Part shown: in pieces, positions 52,828 to 61,158 of the stretch
Layout of the letters: each line of letters starts with the position of its first letter
How positions within the stretch are numbered: the stretch's first letter is position 1
NCBI GenBank assembly: GCA_002897695.1
Contig: BDTG01000008.1
Span: 105,345-169,344, forward strand
DNA length: 64,000 nucleotides
From: a bacterium BMS3Abin14
Lineage (GTDB): Bacteria > BMS3Abin14
Reading direction: 5' to 3'
Notes under the pieces: model-generated
The model's database searches: none
Seen by the model: only the letters and a program-made list of their open reading frames with translations
What the model was told of the DNA's origin: nothing
Position numbers and translations under genes: made by a program

Positions 52828-54816
52828 CTAAGGCGATTCCTCCCTCACCCAGCGCCCCCCCGTAAATCGGGCCACTCCGCCCCGGGTCGCAACCCACACC
52901 TCACCATCGATATCGGGGGCAATGAGGATAATGACGTTGCTCGGCAGCCCATCCTTCCGCCTGTAGGTTCTCCAGTTGGCGCCATCGAACACCGAGATAC
53001 CATCCGGTGTGCCGCACCATACGTTCCAGAGGGAATCCAGGGCAACGGTTCGAACCTCGTTTTTTGCCAGACCGCTTTCTCTGGTAAAGTTACGCCACTT
53101 TGACCCAGTGAACATTGAAAGACCTTTTCTGGTGCCGAACCACTTGTTCCCGAGGGCATCCACAGCAATGGCCAGGACGGTATCGTCCAGTAGCCCGTCC
53201 TTTTTTTTGAGGACCTCCAGAACGACATCCCCCTTGATGTGAGCCACCCCGTTTTTTGTCCCGGCCCAGATGGAATTGTCGATGTCCACACCCAGGCTGA
53301 TGACCTCTCTGGACGGCAGTCCCTGTTTTGTTCCAACATTGAAAGATTCGCCAGCCCTCTTCCTGACCGTTATGCCCGCCTCGGTGGCTATCCACAGGTC
53401 GTCTTTCTCATCTAAAACCATATCGTTGATTTTACCGCCGGAAAGACCCTCCCGCTGTCCGACAAACTTCCGCGAACCCGATCCGATGGTGTAGACGACC
53501 AGACCCGTTTCGGAACCCATCCAGAGCGTGTGCCCGTCCGTCACGCTGGGCAGCAGGAACACCCCGCGTGCGTACTTCCGCCAGACTCCATTGATAAATA
53601 GATATCGATGGGTCTGGACAGCCTCCTTATTGCCGAGTCTGTCCACGGCGAAGAACTTCAAAATGGTGGGGATCTTGAATGTCAAAGCATTGGAATAGAC
53701 AGGGCTATCGGTATCCGGGGCGCTCCCATCAAGGGTGTAATGGATGACCGCTCCCTCTTCGGTTCCAAGTGTAACGGATACGGGCGGTCTGTATTCGCCC
53801 CCGGGGGGCGTCACAGTGGTCTTCGGAGGTGTTGAGTCGAAGGTGTACTCCGCCGTTTTAACCTTCTCTCTGTTGTCCATCCGATCCACTGAAAAATATT
53901 TCAAAACAGTATTGTGATCCAGGACCAGGGGAACGTTATAGGTGTGTGAGTCAAGCCCGGGCTCGGTATCAACCACATACGTTGCCACATGGGTCCCGCT
54001 GCGATTGTGGGCCCGGTCAACGGCAAAAAAACTGAGGACAGTATTGCCCCTGAGGGGGAAAGGTTTTTTATATTTAATTGATTTTTCAGTGGGATTCGAT
54101 CCGTCAAGGGTATAGTACAACTCGCATTTCTCATCTGCCTTGAGATGGACAAGATCACCGGTTTTATACTCCTCTGGAGAGGGTGTAACGGTTGGTTCCG
54201 GCGGGGTCATATCCACAATCCTGTCGCTCAGGCTGAAACTGTAACGCTCCGATCTTACGGGTTCTCTTGTCCCATCTCTTCCCATGGAGAAAAATTTTAA
54301 AATAGTATCACTGGTCAGAAGGACAGGCGAGGTAAACACAGGGCTGCCGGTATCCGGGTCCGAACCATCCATGGTGTAATAGACGGCAGCTCCGACACTG
54401 CCTTCCAGCTTGACCCGGATGCCTCCTGAAAAATGCCCTCCCCCTGGAGTTGCGACGGTCAACAGACGGTCAGGGCTGGATTCCGGCAGATCTATTCGAT
54501 AAAAGGCCTCCTTCACGGCGCCAATGATCCCCGACACGTCCACAGTAATATACCGGATAACCGTATTTTCTTCGATGTCGACGGGGGAACTGAACGCAGG
54601 GGAGTTTAAAGAAGGTTCAGTACCATCCAGTGTGAAATGGGCGCTTGCCCCGGCAGGCAACACGAATCTGACCGAGACAGCCTTGTGGTAAGTTCCAGGC
54701 GGCGGAGTCAGGACGGCATCCAGTGACCGGGCATCCGGGAGATGAAAAAACAGTGAGAACCCGAGAAAAATCAGGAATAACAGGATAGCAGGGCCGCGAT
54801 GCGGTTTCAAAGTCAA
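52828..54816 (-). CDS. Envelope protein: five chitobiase-C-like repeats (one truncated) and a six-bladed propeller
   Basis: 662 residues with a TTG start behind GGAGGAG. A signal helix (AILLFLIFLGFSLFFHLP) is followed by five CHB_HEX-type units (about 35-430) and a six-bladed propeller (about 435-662; WIATEAGITV, WFGTRKGLSMF, WVATRGGVARF). It is a shorter paralogue of the 928-residue protein downstream. The fourth unit lacks about 35 residues of its first half: DTEPG runs straight into LDSHTYNVPLVL. First gene of the run, with a good promoter upstream. Confidence 0.85.
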   Translation of the reverse strand: MTLKPHRGPAILLFLIFLGFSLFFHLPDARSLDAVLTPPPGTYHKAVSVRFVLPAGASAHFTLDGTEPSLNSPAFSSPVDIEENTVIRYITVDVSGIIGAVKEAFYRIDLPESSPDRLLTVATPGGGHFSGGIRVKLEGSVGAAVYYTMDGSDPDTGSPVFTSPVLLTSDTILKFFSMGRDGTREPVRSERYSFSLSDRIVDMTPPEPTVTPSPEEYKTGDLVHLKADEKCELYYTLDGSNPTEKSIKYKKPFPLRGNTVLSFFAVDRAHNRSGTHVATYVVDTEPGLDSHTYNVPLVLDHNTVLKYFSVDRMDNREKVKTAEYTFDSTPPKTTVTPPGGEYRPPVSVTLGTEEGAVIHYTLDGSAPDTDSPVYSNALTFKIPTILKFFAVDRLGNKEAVQTHRYLFINGVWRKYARGVFLLPSVTDGHTLWMGSETGLVVYTIGSGSRKFVGQREGLSGGKINDMVLDEKDDLWIATEAGITVRKRAGESFNVGTKQGLPSREVISLGVDIDNSIWAGTKNGVAHIKGDVVLEVLKKKDGLLDDTVLAIAVDALGNKWFGTRKGLSMFTGSKWRNFTRESGLAKNEVRTVALDSLWNVWCGTPDGISVFDGANWRTYRRKDGLPSNVIILIAPDIDGEVWVATRGGVARFTGGRWVREESP

Positions 54817-54859
54817 AAACTCCTCCGGCAGTATAATTTATTTCACGGACAACGCGGCG

Positions 54860-54888
54860 ATAATATTGAATATGGTCTAAAATGGCAA
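54860..54888 (-). promoter_or_regulatory. Promoter of the actin-envelope gene run
   Basis: On the minus strand, -35 TTGCCA (54883-54888), a 17-base spacer and -10 TATTAT (54860-54865); both boxes match the consensus at five of six bases. It lies about 45 bases before the TTG start of the first gene. Confidence 0.65.
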
Positions 54889-54907
54889 TATTCTTTCCGT
54901 AAGTACA

Positions 54908-54935
54908 TTGCCCAACCCCCATGATCTGCTATAAT
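54908..54935 (+). promoter_or_regulatory. Promoter of the dehydrogenase gene
   Basis: -10 TATAAT (54930-54935) is perfect and preceded by TGC (extended -10). A weak -35, TTGCCC (54908-54913), lies 16 bases away. Transcription would start near 54942, almost on the first ATG (54943). Confidence 0.6.
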
Positions 54936-54966
54936 TCCCAGGATGATCCAGCACACCCGACATACC

Positions 54967-56067
54967 ATGAGAGCCCTTACAGTGACCCCCTCCACGGGGG
55001 AGTTCGCCATCAGGGACATTCCCATGCCGGCGATGGAAGCCGACGAGGTTCTCGTCCGCATTACGCGGGTCGCATTTACGCGCAGGGACCGCCTCATCAT
55101 GGAAAACCCGGGAACCGTCCCTCCTGAAGGGTCAACATACCTGATACCCGGGCACATCGCCATGGGCAGGGTGGTGGAAGCAGGATCCCTGGTAAAGAAC
55201 CTTGTCGCAGGGGACCTTGTCGTTCCGACAATTCGCCGCGACTGTGACAAATGCATTGACGCAAGAAGCGACCTGTGTCCCCATCCTGATAAATACATGG
55301 ATTCGGGGCTTCTGAGAGCGCACGGCTTCGCCAGGGAGTTTATTGTCCTTAAGAGCCGTTATCTCATTAATTTGCCCGATGATCTGGAGAACCTGGCCCT
55401 GCTGCTTACGCCCTTGAGCGTGGCCGAAAAAGCCCACGGGGAGGCGGTTCAGATCCTTGAGCGGTACAACTATTACTGCTTCCACAATGACGATTCTTTC
55501 CCACCCCGCACATTAGTGACCGGTATGGGCCCGGTGGGGATAATGACCGCTTTTCTTCTTTCCCTTTACAACTACCGGATAACAGTATTCGGGCGCAGGG
55601 AATCGGACGACTCCAGATCCGCTGTATTCGACCCCCTGGATGTTGAGTTCATCAATACAGCCCGGGTCCCATTGGAAAGATTGGGGAAGGCGGGATATCA
55701 TTTCAACCATATTTTCGAGACCACCGGGGATCCGGCCTACATCATGCGCACCCTGCCGTTCATGGGTTTTAACGCCATCATGGTCCTTATGGGCATACCG
55801 GAAAATGTCACTGAAGGGGCCAACCTGGAGATAAACGGCACCGCTCTTTTCAGCAGAATGATAGAGGGCAACCAGATGCTGATGGGCAGTCTGAAGGCGG
55901 GAAGGGACGCATTCAACTCTTCGGTAAAACACCTGACCGAGCTAAGCGACCTTTATGGAAAACAGTTGTCCGGGCTTATTACACACACGTTTCCCCTCGA
56001 GGAATACCACAAGGCCCTCGCTCTGGATTCCAGGGAAGCCATCCTTCCTGTTCTGGATCTGACCTGA
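54967..56067 (+). CDS. Glucose-dehydrogenase-like medium-chain dehydrogenase, degenerate catalytic zinc site
   Basis: 366 residues from the ATG at 54967, where the family N-terminus (MRALTVTP) begins; the ATG at 54943 would be leaderless. The layout follows archaeal-type glucose dehydrogenases of the MDR family: GRVVEAGSLVKNLVAGDLVV, then the structural-zinc lobe RRDCDKCIDARSDLCPH (three Cys visible), and a Rossmann motif GMGPVGIMTAF. The usual catalytic Cys (CGTD) is replaced by FTRRD and the GHE motif reads GHI. The protein may not use catalytic zinc, and its substrate is unknown. It stands alone between two opposite operons. Confidence 0.75.
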   Translation: MRALTVTPSTGEFAIRDIPMPAMEADEVLVRITRVAFTRRDRLIMENPGTVPPEGSTYLIPGHIAMGRVVEAGSLVKNLVAGDLVVPTIRRDCDKCIDARSDLCPHPDKYMDSGLLRAHGFAREFIVLKSRYLINLPDDLENLALLLTPLSVAEKAHGEAVQILERYNYYCFHNDDSFPPRTLVTGMGPVGIMTAFLLSLYNYRITVFGRRESDDSRSAVFDPLDVEFINTARVPLERLGKAGYHFNHIFETTGDPAYIMRTLPFMGFNAIMVLMGIPENVTEGANLEINGTALFSRMIEGNQMLMGSLKAGRDAFNSSVKHLTELSDLYGKQLSGLITHTFPLEEYHKALALDSREAILPVLDLT

Positions 56068-56091
56068 TACTGTTTTGACAGAAAATCTACG

Positions 56092-57381
56092 TCAGTCCGC
56101 ATCCGCATCCTCGTCCTTTCCGTCCTGGGAGATGCCGTATTTTTTCACCCGGTCAAAAAAGGTTGATTTAGGTATTCCCAGCCACTTGGCGGCCGCCCTG
56201 ATGTTCCCTTCCGACCTTTCCATGGCACGGGTGTAGTACATCCTTTCCAGTTCCTCCAGGGTATGAGGGGTCTCCTCATCCTCCTCGTAGCCCGTCATGG
56301 GATCATCCCCGTCATCCATGAAGATAAGGTCCTCCCTGTCTATGGCCCCTCCACCTTTCAGTATGCAGGCACGCTCAAGAACGTTTTTCAGCTCCCTTAC
56401 ATTTCCAGGCCAGGTGTGTCCCTCAAGCCTTTCCATGGCATCGGGAAGTATTGCGGACCGTCCCATCAAGAAATACTGCGCCAGAACAGGTATGTCATCT
56501 TTTCTCTGCCGCAGTGAGGGCACCGAAAGAGGGAGGACGAAAAGCCGGTAGAGAAGATCGGCGCGAAAAGTCCCCTGTTCCACACCCTTTTTCAGATGTC
56601 GGTGGGTAGCAGCCACCACCCGAACATCCACGCTGGTACTGCCCTGGGAACCCACTCTCCTGATCTCGCCTGACTCAAGGACCCTGAGGAGCTTCGGCTG
56701 GAGGCTGAGGGACAGTTCGCCGATCTCGTCGAGGAAAAGGGTGCCGCCATGCGCCTGCTCAAAGGCCCCCTTCCTGGCCGAAGAAGCCCCGGTAAACGCC
56801 CCCTTCTCATGGCCGAACAGCTCACTTTCCACAAGGTCCCGCGAAATTGCCCCGCAGTTGATGGCAACGAACGGACCCGATGAACGCCCGCCCCGGTTGT
56901 GGAGCGCCCTGGCCACAAGTTCTTTGCCGCATCCCGTTTCGCCCATGATCAGCGCGGTTCCTCCGGATGAGGAGATCCTGTCGATCATCTCAAACAGGCG
57001 AGTCATGGCTTCGGACCTTCCCACCATCCCCTCGAACATGGATTCATCCCCAGATGAAGATCCCCCCCTGATCTCGGTTTCCTTATCCCACTCGGATTCC
57101 TCCTGGGTCAGGCGGAGTTGGTACGGACCTATGGTAAACTCATCACCGCGGGAGAGAATGGCCTTTTCGATCCTCTCCCCTTCAATCCAGGTTCCGTTGC
57201 TGCTCCGGTCCATCAGGGTGTAGCGGGCGCCCTGACGAACCAGATTGGCGTGGTGACGGCTCACAGTCTGATGAGGAAGAATAATCTGATTTTTCCTGCC
57301 ACGGCCAATTCGCAGCTGGGAACTGCTGCCGACATGGTATCCCCCAAGGTACTGGTCGCCCTTATAAACATCTATACGCAT
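56092..57381 (-). CDS. Sigma54-dependent activator with N-terminal FHA domain
   Basis: 429 residues from the ATG at 57381; an ATG at 57396 and the frame limit at 57408 are alternatives. The FHA domain covers about 1-95 (GRGRKNQIILPHQTVSRHH, RSSNGTWIEG). The AAA+ domain has Walker A GETGCGKE, GAFTGA in KGAFTGASS for sigma54 contact, and Walker B TLFLDEIGEL. A Fis-type HTH ends the protein (GNIRAAAKWLGIPKSTFFDR). The FHA replaces the usual receiver, so activity should depend on a phosphothreonine. It is last in the AOR-aldolase operon, 1 base behind the aldolase stop. Confidence 0.9.
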   Translation of the reverse strand: MRIDVYKGDQYLGGYHVGSSSQLRIGRGRKNQIILPHQTVSRHHANLVRQGARYTLMDRSSNGTWIEGERIEKAILSRGDEFTIGPYQLRLTQEESEWDKETEIRGGSSSGDESMFEGMVGRSEAMTRLFEMIDRISSSGGTALIMGETGCGKELVARALHNRGGRSSGPFVAINCGAISRDLVESELFGHEKGAFTGASSARKGAFEQAHGGTLFLDEIGELSLSLQPKLLRVLESGEIRRVGSQGSTSVDVRVVAATHRHLKKGVEQGTFRADLLYRLFVLPLSVPSLRQRKDDIPVLAQYFLMGRSAILPDAMERLEGHTWPGNVRELKNVLERACILKGGGAIDREDLIFMDDGDDPMTGYEEDEETPHTLEELERMYYTRAMERSEGNIRAAAKWLGIPKSTFFDRVKKYGISQDGKDEDADAD

Positions 57382-57382
57382 T

Positions 57383-58006
57383 TTACCAATCCCCATGCCC
57401 GTCATCACCTATGATCCCCTCGGGCGACAGCCCCATGGCCATGCATCGAAGGAGAATATCGCAGGACCATTCCAGCGAGTGGGAGATCTGAAGCCCCTCC
57501 TCAAGAGTTCCGCCAGTCGCGAAGGCCCCGTGCCCCCTGACCATAACGATGGGAAAATCTTTCAGGAGAGGGGGCAGGCCCTCCTCCATTTCCCCGGAAC
57601 CGATGGCGCGTTCAGCCTGAAAAACCGGGATCCTTTTGAAATAGTACCGGCCCTCCACATCCACGGGGACTATATTGTCCCTCCCCAGAGAAAGGGCCGT
57701 GGCGGAGCGCGGATGGGAATGGACAATAGCCAGCGCCGAGGTGGAACGATAGATTGCCCGGTGGACATTGACCTCCGTGGAGGCGATGGCAATTCCGCTG
57801 TCATCCTGCTTGAGGCCGACCGGGACAAGGTCGGAAGGGCAAAGTTCCCCCAACATTGACCCACGGCGAGTGATCACCAGTTGGTCACCGATTCGAACGC
57901 TGAGATTGCCGCTGTGGGAGTTATTAAGCCCACTCTGTAACAGGAACCGTCCGATGCGGGCAAATTCCGCTGCCAGCCTGTCCCAGGATTCGCCTTCCAT
58001 CCTCAT
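57383..58006 (-). CDS. Class II aldolase/adducin-family protein
   Basis: 207 residues from the ATG at 58006, which overlaps the AOR-family stop (ATGA). Motifs are SHSGNLSVRIGDQLVITRRGS, the catalytic Glu in TEVNVHRAIY, zinc His residues in IVHSHPRSATA, and a third His in VRGHGAFATGG. Members split sugar phosphates to dihydroxyacetone phosphate plus an aldehyde (fuculose-, deoxyribulose-phosphate types) or work as epimerases or dehydratases. Pairing with an aldehyde oxidoreductase favours an aldehyde-releasing aldolase; that is inference. Confidence 0.85.
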   Translation of the reverse strand: MRMEGESWDRLAAEFARIGRFLLQSGLNNSHSGNLSVRIGDQLVITRRGSMLGELCPSDLVPVGLKQDDSGIAIASTEVNVHRAIYRSTSALAIVHSHPRSATALSLGRDNIVPVDVEGRYYFKRIPVFQAERAIGSGEMEEGLPPLLKDFPIVMVRGHGAFATGGTLEEGLQISHSLEWSCDILLRCMAMGLSPEGIIGDDGHGDW

Positions 58007-59775
58007 GCCAGCCCCAACTCCTCTATCTTCTCCCGGTCCGGGATCCCGTCGGTCCATCCTCTACGGGCATAGTATTCATCCAGCATCTCATCGAGCCTGA
58101 CCACCTCACCGGCGCAGGCGCCCTCCTTAAGCGGTTCGGAGAGAAAGCGACGGGGGAGGCTATCCAGTTCCGGCCCAACCCCCCTTTCTACATTCAATAT
58201 TCGTTCCAGATTGATTATTCTCTCCCCTGCCAGCATCAGATCCTCCCCGGATATCTCCCATCCGGTGACGGCGGACACCATCCTGGACCAGTATTCCTGG
58301 GCCAGAGCGAAGGTTGCGAATCGGCATGAGGAAAGGGAATCGGCTACCGCCCCGAAATCCTGTGCTCTCGCGACATGCCCGCCTTTACCCAGGACCTCCC
58401 TCCCGGAAATCTTCTTGGGGATGCCGAGTATCTCTCTGGCGATGAGGTATCCCCCTCTGAGGTGACAGCCCCCACGGCTGGATGTCGCGTATGCCAGCCC
58501 CTGACCCTGCACACCTCGGGGATCGTAACCCGGGAGTTCCAACCCCTTGACCTGCATGGAGTATTCCTCGGCCCCGGCTTTTCTGGAAAGGATACGGGAT
58601 CCCTCGGCCAACTCGTCGCCTTCGCCTTCCCTGGCCGCGATAAGGCCGATCGCCTTCAGAACGGACTCGGGGTCACCGAAGGTCAGGGATGATCTTCTGA
58701 TACCGAGGCTGCCCAGTTCCATGGCGCACGAGAGGGTCCCGCCGGTGGAAATGGTGTCAAGGCCAAGCTCGTTGCACAGGTGAGAGGCCCGGATGATGGT
58801 TTTCAGATCGCAGATGTCGAGGTTCGGGCCCAATGCCCAGAGGCTTTCATATTCCGGGCCCTCGCCCTTCACGCCGTCCACCTCGGTGATTCGGCCGCAT
58901 CGTATGTAGCACCCCGTGCACCCGCTGCGCCCAACGGTGAATTCCCTGGCCAGCTTTTCTCCCGAATAGGCTTTCGATTCCCCCACCGCCACTCTCCGGA
59001 AGTTGGCCATGGGAAAGATGCCCGCACGGGTGCAGATGTTCACCATCATGGGCGTGCCCAATGCCGGCAGCGCCTTCGAGGTGACCGGGTGGGCACGAAG
59101 CCATCTGTTGGATTCCTCGAGGACAGTTTTAAGCCGGCCCCGATCATGGACGGGGACCTCGCCGTTCCCCATAGCCACGATAGCCTTGAGGTTCTTGCTT
59201 CCCATGACGGCCCCTGCCCCTCCCCTGCCCATGGCCCTCATCCGCTCCGTCATGATCGATGCGTAGCGTACAACCCGTTCCCCGGCAGGCCCTATGACCG
59301 CAAACCCGCAGCCTTTTCCGTAGGCGCCCTCCAGTTCTCCCAGGACCTTCGAGACCCCCTGGCCCCACAGTTCCCCGGCCGGCAGCAGCTTGGCCCCGTC
59401 ACTGTCCACTCTGAGGATGGAAGGGTTTTGGGCTGATCCGCGGATAATGAGGAGATCCCAGCCGGCCCTTTTCAGGGAACGGCCCAGCCGGCCTCCCGAA
59501 TTGGTATCCAGGACAGTGCCGGTGAGGGGAGAAAGGGTGCTCAGGCTGAAACGATCGCCGGAAGGGACCCCTGCCCCCGTTAACGGGCCAGTGGCGACAA
59601 TAAGGGGTGTATCCGGACACAGAGGTTCCATCTCGGGAGCTGTCAGATCCCCCAGAATACGGGCGCCGAGCCCCCTGCCGCCCAGAAAAAGCCGGGCCCG
59701 GCTTTCAGGGACCTCACTACTGCGGATTCGGCCTGTGGAAAGATCGATATTGAGGGCACGCCATGGAAAGGACAT
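58003..59775 (-). CDS. Aldehyde:ferredoxin oxidoreductase family (tungsten) enzyme
   Basis: 590 residues, the normal AOR length. The N-terminal domain binds the bis-pterin cofactor (GGRGLGARIL, SGDRFSLSTLSPLTG, GRGGAGAVMGSKNLKAI). The cluster ligands appear in SGCTGCYIRCGRI with the fourth Cys late in the protein (LSSCRFATFA). The closing region with LGELGL-like GPELDSLPRRF fits the family. Members oxidise aldehydes to acids and reduce ferredoxin, in the cytoplasm of anaerobes. The aldehyde is unknown. It opens an operon with a class II aldolase and an FHA-sigma54 activator. No MoaD-like gene is adjacent. Confidence 0.9.
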   Translation of the reverse strand: MSFPWRALNIDLSTGRIRSSEVPESRARLFLGGRGLGARILGDLTAPEMEPLCPDTPLIVATGPLTGAGVPSGDRFSLSTLSPLTGTVLDTNSGGRLGRSLKRAGWDLLIIRGSAQNPSILRVDSDGAKLLPAGELWGQGVSKVLGELEGAYGKGCGFAVIGPAGERVVRYASIMTERMRAMGRGGAGAVMGSKNLKAIVAMGNGEVPVHDRGRLKTVLEESNRWLRAHPVTSKALPALGTPMMVNICTRAGIFPMANFRRVAVGESKAYSGEKLAREFTVGRSGCTGCYIRCGRITEVDGVKGEGPEYESLWALGPNLDICDLKTIIRASHLCNELGLDTISTGGTLSCAMELGSLGIRRSSLTFGDPESVLKAIGLIAAREGEGDELAEGSRILSRKAGAEEYSMQVKGLELPGYDPRGVQGQGLAYATSSRGGCHLRGGYLIAREILGIPKKISGREVLGKGGHVARAQDFGAVADSLSSCRFATFALAQEYWSRMVSAVTGWEISGEDLMLAGERIINLERILNVERGVGPELDSLPRRFLSEPLKEGACAGEVVRLDEMLDEYYARRGWTDGIPDREKIEELGLA

Positions 59776-59926
59776 AGTCAGGTTCCAATCTCGGGTTCAG
59801 GGGCTAAACGTCCGGCCAGCAGCGCCGGATTTTACTCTACTGCCTTTCCCCCGGCATTTCAAGGACACCTGCCGGCAGAAGATTGCCTCCTTGCTCCATC
59901 AGGCCCGTTCTGCTATTCATCCCGGT

Positions 59927-61114
59927 ATGGAAGAGAAAAAGATTCACTGCGTCAACCACCCCGGCAGGAACGCACGACGGCGCTGCTATCAATGTCTTTC
60001 TTCCATTTGCCCCGCGTGCCAGCGTCGGGCAAGCGGGCACATCTTCTGCTCCTTCCGCTGTCAGGCTCTTTATTGGCTGTCCGAAAAGTCGGTGCTCATC
60101 AAACGCAGGTACCTCAGGGTAAGTCTGCGGCTGAGAAGGGTGAACAGGGTACTGGAAAAGGTGACGGGCAGCGGTATATTCAGGCTCGTCTATCTCGGCG
60201 TTTTGCTCCTTATCCTTGTCCAGACGGCCGCACTGCTCCACACCACCAGAGAGATAGGCGATCTCATGCGGTCACCACCCGTTTATTCATCCCCTGTCCT
60301 TCCCTCTCCTCCCGGTGAGGCCCCGGCCGGGTCCCTCGCAGCAGCGCCTTTGCCCCCCACCCCGGCAAAAAAGACGGCAAAGATTTTACTCCCCACGAAT
60401 GATTTGACCAGGGGCGATCCTCTGTCGAGGAAGGTCGCCATAACATTCGACGGAGGCGGGCAGGGAAACGCGGCTGTTCGCATCCTCGACGCCCTTAAAG
60501 CCAGGGGGCTGAAAGCCACATTTTTCCTGACCGGTGAGTTCATCAAACGATATCCCGCTATTGTCCGCCGGATCGCGTCCGAGGGGCATGAAGTGGGAAA
60601 TCACACCTATAACCATCCGCACCTGACCACGTACGCATCCAACTATCGTCAGGATACGCTTCCGGGCGTCACCCGGAAGTTTCTCATCGCTGAACTGGAA
60701 AAAAACGAGGTTATATACGAAAAGATTACCGGCAGGAAGATGGAACACCTCTGGCGCGCGCCCTACGGGGAACAGAACGCGGCTATAAGGCGCTGGGCCT
60801 GGGAAGCCGGGTACCGACACGTCTCATGGACCTACGATTCAAAGACGCACCAAAGCCTTGATGGCCTGGACTGGGTAACCGACAAAAGTTCCGCACTCTA
60901 CCTGAGTTCCAAACAGATCGTGCACAAGATCCTGTCCTTCGATCAGGGGACCAATTCCGGGCTCGGCGGTGGAATACTCCTGTTCCATTTGGGGTCGGAG
61001 CGAAAGACCGATCCTTTCTATCCCAGGATTGGTGAACTGCTCGATCAGCTCAAGGACAGGGGATACAAGGTAGGATCTATCGGTTCCATGATAGGCGCGG
61101 TAGGTGGAGGATAG
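59927..61114 (+). CDS. Membrane polysaccharide deacetylase with B-box-like zinc finger
   Basis: 395 residues from the ATG at 59927; the frame upstream is antisense to the AOR-family gene. The N-terminus is a B-box-like zinc finger (HCVNHPGRNARRRCYQC, ICPACQRR, CSFRCQALY), then a membrane helix at about 88-105 and a NodB domain. NodB motifs are ITFDGGGQGNAA (motif 1, with FDGG in place of FDDG), NHTYNHPHL (the metal His pair), WRAPYGEQN and ILLFHLGS (catalytic His). It should remove N-acetyl groups from a cell-wall or surface glycan. The finger on the cytoplasmic side is unusual. Confidence 0.85.
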   Translation: MEEKKIHCVNHPGRNARRRCYQCLSSICPACQRRASGHIFCSFRCQALYWLSEKSVLIKRRYLRVSLRLRRVNRVLEKVTGSGIFRLVYLGVLLLILVQTAALLHTTREIGDLMRSPPVYSSPVLPSPPGEAPAGSLAAAPLPPTPAKKTAKILLPTNDLTRGDPLSRKVAITFDGGGQGNAAVRILDALKARGLKATFFLTGEFIKRYPAIVRRIASEGHEVGNHTYNHPHLTTYASNYRQDTLPGVTRKFLIAELEKNEVIYEKITGRKMEHLWRAPYGEQNAAIRRWAWEAGYRHVSWTYDSKTHQSLDGLDWVTDKSSALYLSSKQIVHKILSFDQGTNSGLGGGILLFHLGSERKTDPFYPRIGELLDQLKDRGYKVGSIGSMIGAVGGG

Positions 61115-61158
61115 CAGAAAGTCCACGGGAAAACCTCCGTGACATCCTGTCTTCAGTC

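Noticed and set aside
57383-58057. Start of the class II aldolase at 58057
   Set aside because: The first 17 codons lie inside the AOR-family gene; the ATG at 58006 with the ATGA overlap is a better start.
59390-59926. Upstream extension of the polysaccharide deacetylase frame
   Set aside because: This part is antisense to the AOR-family gene and does not look like protein of that family.
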